A stretch of DNA of 64,000 bases from positions 91,688 to 155,687 of the forward strand of contig DASZVA010000003.1 in assembly GCA_035547395.1 (NCBI GenBank). Reading direction: 5' to 3'. Positions 15,856 through 23,783 of the stretch are shown here, in pieces; the first letter of the stretch is position 1, and the number at the start of each line of letters is the position of its first letter. The position numbers and the translations under genes are program-made. The notes under the pieces are model-generated. The model did not search any database. It saw only the letters and a list, made by a program, of their open reading frames with translations, and had not been told where the DNA came from. The DNA is from CALREJ01 sp035547395 (GTDB taxonomy: Bacteria > Patescibacteriota > Gracilibacteria > Peribacterales > Peribacteraceae).

Positions 15856-16869
15856 ATGGTAACCTCCAGTAGACCCACGAAGGAGTTAGCGGAGCTGCAT
15901 TTCCATCTCGGTCAGTCGGTCGAGCCGCACATCCTGTGGTCTATTGCCCATGAGCAGGGAATCAAACTGCCAAGCAAGGACTACTGGGAATTTTACGATC
16001 TGGTCACGCTCAACAAGGAAAAGGTGACGTGGGACGACTACCACAAGCTGTTCCACCTCACGGAGCTCGTGCAGAGTTCGCCGATCGCGATGGAACGCAC
16101 GCTCTACGAAGTGATCTCGGGCGCGTACAGAGTGAATAACATCACCTTGCAGGAGCCGGGCTTCAACCCGCTCTATCGCAACCGCGAAGGGGAGCGCGAC
16201 TTGGATCAGATCATCCTGGCGGCGCTGCGCGGCATGGAGAGGGCGCTTGCCGAGTTCCCGAAGATCCGCGCAGGGCTCATCCTCATGCTCGACCGCCGCC
16301 TTCCCAAAGAGGTGAACGCGGTGATTGTGCGCAAAGCCATCAAGTACAAGAGTCGCGGTGTGGTCGGCATCGACATCGCCGGTCCGCTCAAGGACGGGTT
16401 CAAGTACGAGGACTACGCCGATCTCTACGCCGAGGCGCGCGACGCCGGCCTCAAGACCACGGTCCATACCGGTGAAGACGGCACGGCGGAGGAGATGGAT
16501 CACGTGCTCGACGTGCTGCCGCTCGATCGTCTCAACCACGGATTCCGCTGCTACACGGATAAAAAACTGATGGAGAAAGTGCGCAAGAAAAATCTCACGC
16601 TCTGCCTATGTCCAACATCGAACCTCAGCGTCGGATTCGTCAAGGACGGCAAGCATCTGAAGGAAGTGCTGCGGACGCTGTGGGACAACGGCGTGAAGTT
16701 TTCCATCAACACGGACAACCCGTCGATGCTGCGCACCAACCTCACCAAGGAATTCGATCTGCTCCGCGAGCATAAGATTTTCAACGAAGAGGAGATCGAT
16801 CAGATCATCCGTTGGGCGTTCGAGTGCACGTTCATCCCGACGGAGCTCGGACGGAATCTTTATTTATGA
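15856..16869 (+). CDS. add: Adenosine deaminase family protein
   Basis: A 337-residue amidohydrolase-fold enzyme. Metal ligands and catalytic residues are visible: HFHL near the N-terminus (residues about 16-19; most adenosine deaminases have HxHL), HTGED (His plus catalytic Glu), RLNHGFRC, and TDNPSM in the position of the usual S(T)DDP. The final LGRNLYL is also family-like. It converts adenosine (or a related aminopurine) to inosine. It lies between the IMPDH-like gene and guaB on the same strand, 42 bases after the first, suggesting a purine interconversion unit. Whether the substrate is adenosine, adenine or a modified nucleoside is not decidable here. Confidence 0.8.
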   Translation: MVTSSRPTKELAELHFHLGQSVEPHILWSIAHEQGIKLPSKDYWEFYDLVTLNKEKVTWDDYHKLFHLTELVQSSPIAMERTLYEVISGAYRVNNITLQEPGFNPLYRNREGERDLDQIILAALRGMERALAEFPKIRAGLILMLDRRLPKEVNAVIVRKAIKYKSRGVVGIDIAGPLKDGFKYEDYADLYAEARDAGLKTTVHTGEDGTAEEMDHVLDVLPLDRLNHGFRCYTDKKLMEKVRKKNLTLCLCPTSNLSVGFVKDGKHLKEVLRTLWDNGVKFSINTDNPSMLRTNLTKEFDLLREHKIFNEEEIDQIIRWAFECTFIPTELGRNLYL

Positions 16870-16900
16870 GGAGATAAGATGTTGTTCTTTCAGTTGAATG

Positions 16901-16978
16901 AGTATTAGGGGATTCGTATAAAGTATTAGGCGATTGCTTCCACCCCTTAATACATAATACCATTCCCCTAATACTTTG
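16901..16978. repeat. GTATTAGGGG inverted-repeat element, gene-less copy
   Basis: AGTATTAGGGGATTCGTATA and AAGTATTAGG at the left, CCCCTTAATACATAATACC and CCCCTAATACTTTG at the right, in inverted orientation. The same termini flank the four-helix-bundle gene at 53.7-54.15 kb. Ends just before the guaB start. Confidence 0.75.
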
Positions 16979-16982
16979 TTGT

Positions 16983-18152
16983 ATGCCCACCTCATCCTCC
17001 CGCACCGGCTCCAAAATCGTCATGGAGGGGCTCACCTTCGACGATCTGCTGCTGCTCCCGAACTACACCAGTTTCCCGCGCGAACAGGCAAACCTTGAAA
17101 CGAAGCTTCATCCGACGATCACGCTCAAACTCCCGATCATTTCCTCCCCGATGGATACGGTGACGGAAACCCAGATGGCGATCGCGATGGCGCAAAGCGG
17201 AGGACTTGGTGTGATCCATCGCAATCTGCAAGTTGCGACACAGAGGAAAATGGTCGAAGACGTGAAGAGGGCAGAGGTCAGAGGGCAGAGGTCAGAGGGC
17301 AGTGATCAGAGAACGGCATCGCTCGACAGCAAGGGCCGCTACCTCGTCGGAGCGGCGGTCGGTGCCGGAGCTGATCTCGAAGAGCGTGTGAAAGCATTGG
17401 TCGACGCTGGAGTGGATCTCATCGTTGTCGATTCGGGACACGGTCACAGCCAGTACATCATGGATGCGGTCACGTTCATCAAGAAGCACAACAAGAAGAC
17501 AGTCGTCATGGCGGGCAACGTCGCGACGTATGATGGTGCGAAGGCGATGATGAAGGCAGGCGCGGACATCCTGCGCGTCGGCGTCGGGCCGGGCTCCATC
17601 TGCACGACGCGTGTCGTCACCGGCATGGGCGTCCCGCAAGTGACTGCTCTCATGGAAGTTGCGCGTGCGGTGAAGGGAACCAAGGTGACCTTCGTCGCCG
17701 ATGGCGGCATCCGTCAGATGGGCGACATGGCCAAGGCACTCGCGACGGGAGCATCCGCCGTCATGCTCGGGTCGATGCTCGCCGGGTACGAACAGTCGCC
17801 GGGGGAGAAAGTCACAAAGAACGGTAAAGCCTTCAAGCGCTACCGCGGCATGGGCAGTATCGGCGCGATGCAGAAAGGCGGAGCCGAGCGCTACGGACAA
17901 TCGATGAAGACGGAAGCCAAGAAGCTCATTGCCGAGGGCGTCGAGGGGCTCGTGCCCTTCAAGGGCGACGTCCATGATTTTCTCTACCAGGCCGCCGGCG
18001 CGCTGCGTTCATCGTTCTATTATCTGGGCAGCAAGTCGATGAAGGAATTCCACGCCAAGGCAAAGTTCGTAAAGATCACGCAGGCGAGTCTGCAGGAGAG
18101 CCATCCGCACACCGTCTCGATCAGTGATGCGGGAGGGAGTTATATGGTGTGA
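16983..18152 (+). CDS. guaB: IMP dehydrogenase lacking CBS domains
   Basis: 389 residues, against about 485-500 for usual bacterial IMPDH. It oxidises IMP to XMP, the committed step to GMP. Clear motifs: GLTFDDLLLLPNYT, PIISSPMDTVTE, VVDSGHGHS, GPGSICTTRVVTGMGVPQ with catalytic Cys207, VADGGIRQMGDMAKALA, and the flap RYRGMGSIGAMQKGGAERY. The Bateman (two-CBS) module that normally sits after HRNL..Q is missing. In its place is a short linker carrying an in-frame GAGGTCAGAGGGC repeat (17267-17310; encodes EVRGQRSEGSDQR). Allosteric control through CBS is therefore lost. ATG 17022 is an alternative start. The 3' end overlaps the convergent DUF84 gene by 13 bases. Confidence 0.94.
   Translation: MPTSSSRTGSKIVMEGLTFDDLLLLPNYTSFPREQANLETKLHPTITLKLPIISSPMDTVTETQMAIAMAQSGGLGVIHRNLQVATQRKMVEDVKRAEVRGQRSEGSDQRTASLDSKGRYLVGAAVGAGADLEERVKALVDAGVDLIVVDSGHGHSQYIMDAVTFIKKHNKKTVVMAGNVATYDGAKAMMKAGADILRVGVGPGSICTTRVVTGMGVPQVTALMEVARAVKGTKVTFVADGGIRQMGDMAKALATGASAVMLGSMLAGYEQSPGEKVTKNGKAFKRYRGMGSIGAMQKGGAERYGQSMKTEAKKLIAEGVEGLVPFKGDVHDFLYQAAGALRSSFYYLGSKSMKEFHAKAKFVKITQASLQESHPHTVSISDAGGSYMV
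17267..17310. repeat. GAGGTCAGAGGGCA direct repeat inside guaB
   Basis: Three units of about 14 bases (GAGGGCAGAGGTCA and variants), ending AGTGATCAG. The unit does not fit IMPDH conservation and sits exactly at the CBS-module junction. Confidence 0.75.
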
Positions 18153-18712
18153 GCATCGCGCAGCTTCTGAAGTTCAGGCGATTGCATCAGGAGCTGACCC
18201 ACCGCTGCGGTTGTCGCCTGCGCAAGTACGTCGCGGCGTCGCAGCAGATTACCTGTCAGATATTCCTGCGGGTCCGTTCCGTCTATGCCTGCGCGCTTGG
18301 CCATGACTGATCCGACAGTGTATTTATCGAAGCCGAGTTCGCGCGCGATGTGTACATCTTCCGTCGGATATTCCACGCCTGTTCCCATGCTGTATGCCTG
18401 GCGGCCGGTTGCATCTTCCGCCACGGTCCATCCCATATCGACCCATTTCTCTTCACCGTTTGCGTTGACCTGGAACATCCCTCCTTCGAACGCGATCAAG
18501 AGGTCAAAGCGCGTGTCACCTATGACAGTCTTCAGATTTTTTATTCTGTTCAAAGCGCCTTGCAGCGTTTCTTCGTGGCCGACGGGTTGTTCATTGATAT
18601 CTGATGATGCTTTTCTGCCCTCGATATCGTGATTACCCGGAAAAATTTCATCGCATGCCTGTTTAGCTCCGGCAATTTTATGCTTGCTGGTGGATGCGAC
18701 GAACACTCTCAT
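18140..18712 (-). CDS. DUF84 (YjjX-type) inosine/xanthosine triphosphatase-like
   Basis: 190 residues. N-terminal VFVASTSKHKIAGAKQACDEIF (nucleotide loop), QPVGHEETLQGALNRI, DLLIAFEGGMF, MGTGVEYP and a helical C-terminus match the YjjX/DUF84 housecleaning phosphatases. These hydrolyse ITP/XTP and are a separate branch of the ITPase superfamily from RdgB. Convergent with guaB, overlapping its last codons by 13 bases. Two ITPase-fold enzymes within 5 kb, next to IMP-metabolising genes, suggests this cell controls deaminated purines tightly. The opposite end faces an AT-rich divergent promoter region. Confidence 0.8.
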   Translation of the reverse strand: MRVFVASTSKHKIAGAKQACDEIFPGNHDIEGRKASSDINEQPVGHEETLQGALNRIKNLKTVIGDTRFDLLIAFEGGMFQVNANGEEKWVDMGWTVAEDATGRQAYSMGTGVEYPTEDVHIARELGFDKYTVGSVMAKRAGIDGTDPQEYLTGNLLRRRDVLAQATTAAVGQLLMQSPELQKLRDAHTI

Positions 18713-18720
18713 TTAATGAA

Positions 18721-18749
18721 TAATATAATTTATTTTTTATAATAGTCAA
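18721..18749 (-). promoter_or_regulatory. Promoter of DUF84 gene in AT-rich divergent spacer
   Basis: On the minus strand: -35 TTGACT (18744-18749), then 16 bases, then TATATT (18722-18727). The whole 18713-18807 spacer is very AT-rich and probably also holds the RibA-like promoter. Confidence 0.5.
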
Positions 18750-18807
18750 ATTTGGCTTAATTTAGGCAAAATATTCAAAAATTCTTATTTGATTTGATTT
18801 TTACGGT

Positions 18808-19506
18808 GTGCTAAAACTTCCACAAATCCCCCCTGCTGTTTCTATGGAAAAAGTAGAAAAAATTGGAGTAACGGACGGCTATCCAACGAAATTACGTGCG
18901 GTCGATACGATTGTTCCGCTCCAATGGTCGATGTATGCATTCCGGGACAATCTCTATGCGGTGCTTGCAAACGGTCAGCTTCAGGATCCAAATGAGCGGC
19001 CGATTGTACGTCTTCAGTCATATTGCAGCATTGGACAGACCTTGGGCGGAGCGCTGTGCGATTGCGGTGATCAGCTAGAGAACAGCAAGAATATCATTGC
19101 CAATGCCACCAGCGGTGCAGTTATTTTGAATTGGAGTCATGAAGGAAGAGGGGCAGGTTTGCGAAAACATTTCGAGGCGCATTTTCTCCATCAAAATGAG
19201 GGCATCGATAGCGTGGAGGCGTATGAGAAGCTTGGCCTGGAAGTGGATCCGAGGGAATACGACGGCGAAATCGCGATCATGCGTGAGTTGGGATTGCAGA
19301 GAATTTGCTTGCTGAGCAACAACCCGCGAAAAACGCTTCCTCTGGAGGAAGCAGGATTTGATGTTGTAAGAATGCCCCTCCTTGTTCCCGAGAACGAATA
19401 CAATACCCGGCAATTGGAGGTTCGCAGAAAAAAACTCGGTCATCTCATCCCGGTGAACGGGAATGGTTCTTCTTTGCCGAGCACGAATGGAAACGGCACT
19501 CATTGA
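18808..19506 (+). CDS. GTP cyclohydrolase II (RibA)-like protein, divergent
   Basis: 232 residues (GTG 18808; ATG 18844 is an alternative). RibA converts GTP to the first riboflavin precursor. The zinc-site spacing is kept: QSYCSIGQTLGGALCDCGDQL (Cys, CysAspCys). The catalytic region HEGRGAGLRKHFEAHFL and VEAYEKLGLEVDPREY match QEGRGIGL and the 'VEAN..LG...D.R.Y' motif, and LLSNNPRK matches the LMTNNP motif. Several invariant residues differ (WSHEGRG for RQEGRG; SIGQ for LTGD), so it may act on another nucleotide. No other rib genes are present, and the partner is an unknown protein 12 bases downstream. The tail is Asn/Gly/Ser-rich. Confidence 0.75.
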   Translation: MLKLPQIPPAVSMEKVEKIGVTDGYPTKLRAVDTIVPLQWSMYAFRDNLYAVLANGQLQDPNERPIVRLQSYCSIGQTLGGALCDCGDQLENSKNIIANATSGAVILNWSHEGRGAGLRKHFEAHFLHQNEGIDSVEAYEKLGLEVDPREYDGEIAIMRELGLQRICLLSNNPRKTLPLEEAGFDVVRMPLLVPENEYNTRQLEVRRKKLGHLIPVNGNGSSLPSTNGNGTH

Positions 19507-19518
19507 TCCTCGCAAATC

Positions 19519-20364
19519 ATGAGAGACATTCTCCCTTCCATTGCGCTCGCCACGCGGGACGGCACTGTCACGGGTATGGGCGACCATGAAAAGCCGCACC
19601 CGCTCTACGGCACGCCGAGTTATGAATTGAGAGTGGATGTTCCTTTGAACGAATTGGAGAGAGCATCTGCCGAATATGTACAAACACTCGGCGATCTGAC
19701 GACCCGGATGCGCAGTTCGATTCGCAGCTGGGCCGCCCAATTGGGTCTGGCCGGGTTTAATCCCGAATGTACCGAAGTGACCATAAAAGGGTCCACGGCG
19801 ATCATCGATACATTGGTATCCGACGTATCCAATAAACCCGATACGGTATTGCTCGACAGTTTGCGCGCCGGTTATCGCAGCGGCATGGAAATGAAAATCA
19901 GCCGTCTGCTGCTTGCGCCGGATGGTTCGCAAGCGGGCCAGATCCGATTGCCGCTGCATCAGGACGTTCATTATGAATTTGATCGCAGCCGCTTAAGCCT
20001 GAATGAATTGTTGGCCATTTGGACTGGCAAATCGGGCCGGCAGGCAATTGAAGATGTTCGTACGGATCTGGGCACCATTCCGAAGGAGCTGCATCCAAAG
20101 GAGTATTTCGTGGGTGAAGTGGAAGCCAATCCCGGCGATGATTATTGGGTATTGGAGCCGACGCTCATGCGGGGAGATCAGTTGATCAAGGTTCTGCATG
20201 ATCGATCATGTATTTTTGATCCCAAGCGCACGAAGGGGCGAAGGCAGGTTGAAATTCGCAATGTTAACGGCCAAGCGGAGCAGTTAGAGGGGGTGGAAAT
20301 CGTCGCCACGGTCTATCGGACAAAATTGGACGCGATCCATTGTGATCATCTGGAAGGCGTGTAA
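19519..20364 (+). CDS. Unknown protein paired with RibA-like gene
   Basis: 281 residues, soluble, no signal peptide or membrane helix. I do not recognise the family. Features: an N-terminal helical stretch (LNELERASAEYVQTLGDLTTRMRSS, residues about 43-70), a central alpha/beta part with TEVTIKGSTAIIDTLVSDV and EMKISRLLLAPDG, and a later strand-helix YWVLEPTLMRGDQLIKVLHD. The last loosely recalls the nucleotide-binding loop of phosphoribosyltransferases, but the similarity is too weak to assign. It starts 12 bases after the RibA-like stop, so the two are almost certainly co-translated and functionally linked. Confidence 0.7.
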   Translation: MRDILPSIALATRDGTVTGMGDHEKPHPLYGTPSYELRVDVPLNELERASAEYVQTLGDLTTRMRSSIRSWAAQLGLAGFNPECTEVTIKGSTAIIDTLVSDVSNKPDTVLLDSLRAGYRSGMEMKISRLLLAPDGSQAGQIRLPLHQDVHYEFDRSRLSLNELLAIWTGKSGRQAIEDVRTDLGTIPKELHPKEYFVGEVEANPGDDYWVLEPTLMRGDQLIKVLHDRSCIFDPKRTKGRRQVEIRNVNGQAEQLEGVEIVATVYRTKLDAIHCDHLEGV

Positions 20365-20408
20365 AATAGACGGCGGGCTCCTCCCCAGAATTCCGCCCAG
20401 TTTCCGCT

Positions 20409-22070
20409 ATGGTTCCATCCAGGAAAGATACACCGGACACGCGCTTCATCATTGTGACGGGCGGTGTCTGCAGCTCTCTTGGAAAAGGCATCGCCGCCGC
20501 ATCGATCGGAGCGATTTTGAAGGCGTGCGGGCTCAAAGTCTTCGTCCAGAAACTCGACCCGTACCTCAACGTCGACCCGGGCACGATGAGCCCGTTCCAG
20601 CACGGCGAAGTGTTCGTCACGGATGACGGCGCGGAAACGGATCTCGATCTCGGTCACTACGAGCGTTTCATCGATGAACCGATGAGCAAGCTGAGTACGG
20701 TCACGACGGGAAAGATCTACACCGAGGTCCTTGCGCGCGAGCGTAAAGGGGATTTCCTCGGAGGTACCATTCAGGTGGTTCCGCACATCACCGATGCGAT
20801 CAAAGCGAATATCCTCAACGCGGCGAAGAAGAGCGATGCCGACATCATGATGGTGGAGATCGGCGGTACGGTCGGCGACATCGAGGGCGAGCCGTTCCTC
20901 GAGGCGGTGCGCCAGCTTCGATCCGAGCTCGGGCCGCACAAGCTCCTCCATGTACATCTCACGCTGCTGCCATACCTCAAGGGTTCCAAAGAACTGAAGA
21001 CCAAGCCGACGCAGCTCTCCGTGCGCGAACTCCGTCGCATCGGCCTGCAGCCGGATATGATCCTGGCGAGAGCCGACTACAAGATCCCCACTGAGCTTCT
21101 GGACAAAATCAGCCGCTTCTGCGACGTCCAGCGCGAGGCGGTGATCCCCGCGCAGACGCTGCACTCCATCTACGACGTGCCGCTCGCATTTCAGCAGTAT
21201 GACGTCGCGCGGATCGTCGGTGAGAAGCTGGCACTCGGCGACCTGAAGCCGAACATGAGCGAATGGGAGGAAGGCAAGAAGCGGTATGACAAAGCGACGA
21301 AAAAAGTGAAGATCGCGCTCGTCGGCAAATACACGAATCTGGAAGACGCCTACCTGAGCGTCATCGAGGCGATCAAATCGGCGGCCGTTTTCGAAGGTGC
21401 AACAGCGGACATCATCTGGGTCGACAGCGAGAAACTCGACCCTTCGGCAGGCTCAGGGCAAGACGCAAAGGAGGAATGGGACATTCTGAAGAGCGCCGAC
21501 GGCATCGTGGTCCCGGGTGGATTCGGTCTGCGCGGTATCGAGGGAAAGATCGCGGCGGCGCACTACGCGCGCACGAAGGAAGTGCCGTATCTGGGACTCT
21601 GCCTCGGATCACAGATCCTCGCGATCGAGTTCGCGCGCGACATGCTGAAGGATCCATCCCTTACGAGTGAGGAATTCGACGAAGGCGAGAAGCTCTCACC
21701 GAAAAAGTATGTCGTGCACTTCCTGCCCGGCCAGCACAAAGGCAAAGAAAAGGGCGGCACGCTGCGTCTCGGCGCATACACCTGTCACTTGATTCCGGGA
21801 ACAAAGGCGCACAAAGCCTACGGCAAAGACGAGATCTCTGAGCGTCATCGCCACCGTTATGAATTCAACAATGATTTCAAAAAGGATCTGGAGAAGAACG
21901 GACTCATTTTCTCCGGCGTGTGGCCGGAAACGGGCCTCGCCGAGATCGTCGAAGTGAAGGATCATCCATTCATGCTGGGCAGCCAGTTCCATCCGGAATT
22001 CCTCTCACGTCCGCATCGCCCGCATCCATTGTTTGCGGCATTCATGGGTGCTGTTGTAAGAGGTTCTTGA
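20409..22070 (+). CDS. pyrG: CTP synthase
   Basis: 553 residues. UTP plus glutamine plus ATP gives CTP. The synthetase domain begins TRFIIVTGGVCSSLGKGIAA (P-loop) with QKLDPYLNVDPGTMSPFQHGEVFVTDDGAE and EIGGTVGDIEG. The glutamine amidotransferase domain has PGGFGLRGIEGKI, the nucleophile loop LGLCLGSQ and a C-terminal HPEFLSRP. An in-frame insertion at 21439-21462 (PSAGSGQD) lies in the linker/early glutaminase region and matches a dispersed CCTTCGNCAGGCTCAGG repeat. Start ATG 20409 gives the standard N-terminus. Confidence 0.97.
   Translation: MVPSRKDTPDTRFIIVTGGVCSSLGKGIAAASIGAILKACGLKVFVQKLDPYLNVDPGTMSPFQHGEVFVTDDGAETDLDLGHYERFIDEPMSKLSTVTTGKIYTEVLARERKGDFLGGTIQVVPHITDAIKANILNAAKKSDADIMMVEIGGTVGDIEGEPFLEAVRQLRSELGPHKLLHVHLTLLPYLKGSKELKTKPTQLSVRELRRIGLQPDMILARADYKIPTELLDKISRFCDVQREAVIPAQTLHSIYDVPLAFQQYDVARIVGEKLALGDLKPNMSEWEEGKKRYDKATKKVKIALVGKYTNLEDAYLSVIEAIKSAAVFEGATADIIWVDSEKLDPSAGSGQDAKEEWDILKSADGIVVPGGFGLRGIEGKIAAAHYARTKEVPYLGLCLGSQILAIEFARDMLKDPSLTSEEFDEGEKLSPKKYVVHFLPGQHKGKEKGGTLRLGAYTCHLIPGTKAHKAYGKDEISERHRHRYEFNNDFKKDLEKNGLIFSGVWPETGLAEIVEVKDHPFMLGSQFHPEFLSRPHRPHPLFAAFMGAVVRGS
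21439..21462. repeat. Short repeat inserted in frame in pyrG
   Basis: CCCTTCGGCAGGCTCAGGGC reads as PSAGSGQ. A near copy in reverse orientation lies in the 42511-42534 spacer. Confidence 0.7.
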
Positions 22071-22179
22071 TACATAAAGAACGTAGTTTTCTATTATTTG
22101 CAGCCAAAAAATGACCTAAGGAACAAAAGGCAAAAAAATTCTCAATACTCAACATCCAATAATCGGTCAGACTGCTGAT

Positions 22180-22560
22180 ATGCCAGAAGCTTCATTTTCA
22201 TCAAAAGGTACTACGTATGATCTTGAGGAAAGAACATTGTTCTTTGCAAAAAGAGTGCGTGCATTTGTAAAACGTTTGCCAAGATCGAACGGTAATTTGG
22301 AAGATATTCCGCAGCTTATCCGATCATCCGGATCGGTGGCTGCAAATTACATAGAGGCCAATGAAGCATTGGGCAAAAAGGATTTTCTCATGCGTATCCG
22401 TATTTCTTTGAAGGAATCGAAGGAAAGTTCATTGTGGTTAAAACTTTGTGATTTTCCAGTAGAACTCCAAACGGAATAGCGAGAACTCATATCTGAAGCG
22501 ATACAATTAGTTCGCATTTTCAGTTCTATTCTTCGAAAATCACAGAAACAGTTTTCATAA
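22180..22560 (+). pseudogene. Four-helix-bundle (23S rRNA IVS-type) protein broken by a TAG
   Basis: Residues 1-99 match the IVS/four-helix-bundle family: a helix with FAKRVRAFVKRLP, the characteristic QLIRSSGSVAANYIEANEAL, then KKDFLMRIRISLKESKESSLWL. A TAG at 22477-22479 stops translation, but the same frame continues with RELISEAIQLVRIFSSILRKSQKQ to TAA at 22558. That is exactly the family's last helix, so a single nonsense change has truncated an otherwise intact gene. A relative is intact at 53741-54115. AT-richer than the neighbours, which suggests a transferred element. Confidence 0.75.
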
Positions 22561-22624
22561 TTCCTTATTGATCTTTTGAACATTTTTTTGCTATTTGTTT
22601 CTTCGGTGATTCATTCAATCACAC

Positions 22625-22660
22625 TAGAAGCTAGAACCTAAAAGCTAAAACCTATAAGCT
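22625..22660. repeat. AAGCTAGAACCTAAAAGCTA repeat in pyrD leader
   Basis: Units AGAAGCTAGAACC, TAAAAGCTAAAACC and TATAAGCTA end 7 bases before the pyrD ATG. The same motif, on the other strand, precedes uppP (31970-32005). Confidence 0.7.
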
Positions 22661-22667
22661 ATTCCCA

Positions 22668-23612
22668 ATGAACCTCACCCAAACCATCCTCGGTGTGGAC
22701 TTCCCGAACCCGACCGTCCTGGCATCGGGGATCATGGGCATCACCGCGAGCAGCTGGAAATATTGTGCGGACAACGGTGCGGGGGCGATCACGACCAAGT
22801 CGCTTTGGCTGCACGAGCATAAGGGGCATCGCAATCCGACGATCATCGCCACGGATATCTGGACGCTCAATGCCGTCGGCGTGCCGGACGCGGGTCCCGA
22901 AAAAGCGCGGGAGGAGATCGGGGCATACAATGCCGACAAACCGGTGCCGCTCATCGGCAACATCATCGCGGAATCGGTGGAGAATTACGCGAAGACCGCG
23001 GAGGAAATCCTGCCGCTCGGCGTGGATTTCCTGGAGGTGAATATCAGCTGCCCGAACATCGAAGACGAATTCGGACGACCGTTCGCCTGCTCTGCCGCCG
23101 ACGCGTCGTCCGTCACCAAAGCCGTCAAAAAAGTCTCCAAGAAGACGCCGGTCTTCATCAAGTTATCCCCGAACGTCGACAACATCGGCGCCATCGCGGC
23201 CGCCTGCGCCGACGCGGGGGCCGACGGGTTCACCGTCATCAACACGGTCGGCCCCGGCATGGCGATTGACCTGCGCAGCCGCATGCCGATCCTCGCAAAC
23301 AAAACCGGCGGAATGTCGGGCAGAGCCATCAAACCGATCGCAGTCCGCTGCATCGCGGATGTCTACAGCGCAACGGAAGGAAAGCTCCCGATCATCGGCA
23401 CCGGCGGCGTGTACAGCGGCGAGGATGCGCTGGAGATGATGCTTGCGGGCGCGAGTTTGATTGGCATTGGGACTGCCGTGTGGGAGCGGGGGATCGATGT
23501 GTTCCAAAAAGTCTGCGACGAAATGCAACTCTGGTGCACCAATGAAGGAGTATGGGAGATTTCGGAGATGATCGGCGGGATGCACAAGACGCTCGCGAAG
23601 CGAGCAAATTAA
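22668..23612 (+). CDS. pyrD: Dihydroorotate dehydrogenase, class 1B catalytic subunit
   Basis: A 314-residue FMN TIM-barrel enzyme oxidising dihydroorotate to orotate. FPNPTVLASGIMG, GAITTKSL and LEVNISCPNIED (catalytic-base Cys, as in class 1 rather than the Ser of class 2) are visible. So are VFIKLSPNV, the FMN phosphate loops LPIIGTGGVYSGEDALEMMLAGASL, and the short N-terminus lacking a membrane anchor. The partner electron-transfer subunit PyrK follows, which supports class 1B (NAD+-linked). Confidence 0.95.
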   Translation: MNLTQTILGVDFPNPTVLASGIMGITASSWKYCADNGAGAITTKSLWLHEHKGHRNPTIIATDIWTLNAVGVPDAGPEKAREEIGAYNADKPVPLIGNIIAESVENYAKTAEEILPLGVDFLEVNISCPNIEDEFGRPFACSAADASSVTKAVKKVSKKTPVFIKLSPNVDNIGAIAAACADAGADGFTVINTVGPGMAIDLRSRMPILANKTGGMSGRAIKPIAVRCIADVYSATEGKLPIIGTGGVYSGEDALEMMLAGASLIGIGTAVWERGIDVFQKVCDEMQLWCTNEGVWEISEMIGGMHKTLAKRAN

Positions 23613-23624
23613 CCTCACCCCTAA

Positions 23625-23673
23625 CCCCTCTCCTACCCACCCACCTGCCAGCCAGGAGAGGGGATTTTTTTTT
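23625..23673 (+). terminator. Intrinsic terminator between pyrD and pyrK
   Basis: CCCCTCTCCT (23625-23634) pairs with AGGAGAGGGG (23654-23663), followed by ATTTTTTTTT. A second CCCTTCTCCC/GGGAGAAGGG hairpin lies at about 23683-23730. Either could also be a dispersed repeat. Confidence 0.75.
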
Positions 23674-23738
23674 ATTGATCATCCCTTCTCCCGGTTGGTC
23701 GGCGGTGCGAGAGGGAGAAGGGGGCGGGGGATGAGGTC

Positions 23739-23773
23739 AATTTTCAATTTTCCATTTTCCTTTTTCAATTTAG
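23739..23773. repeat. TTTTCAATTTTCCATTTTCC repeat before pyrK
   Basis: An AT-rich tract of TTTTCAATTTTCCATTTTCC type, ending 10 bases before the pyrK ATG. Its reverse complement words are found in frame in valS (51128-51161) and at 3640-3663. Confidence 0.7.
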
Positions 23774-23783
23774 ACTGAGCGCA

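Noticed and set aside
22477..22479. Recoded stop codons (SR1/Gracilibacteria-type code)
   Set aside because: That code changes UGA, not UAG, and many genes here end in UGA in the expected place.
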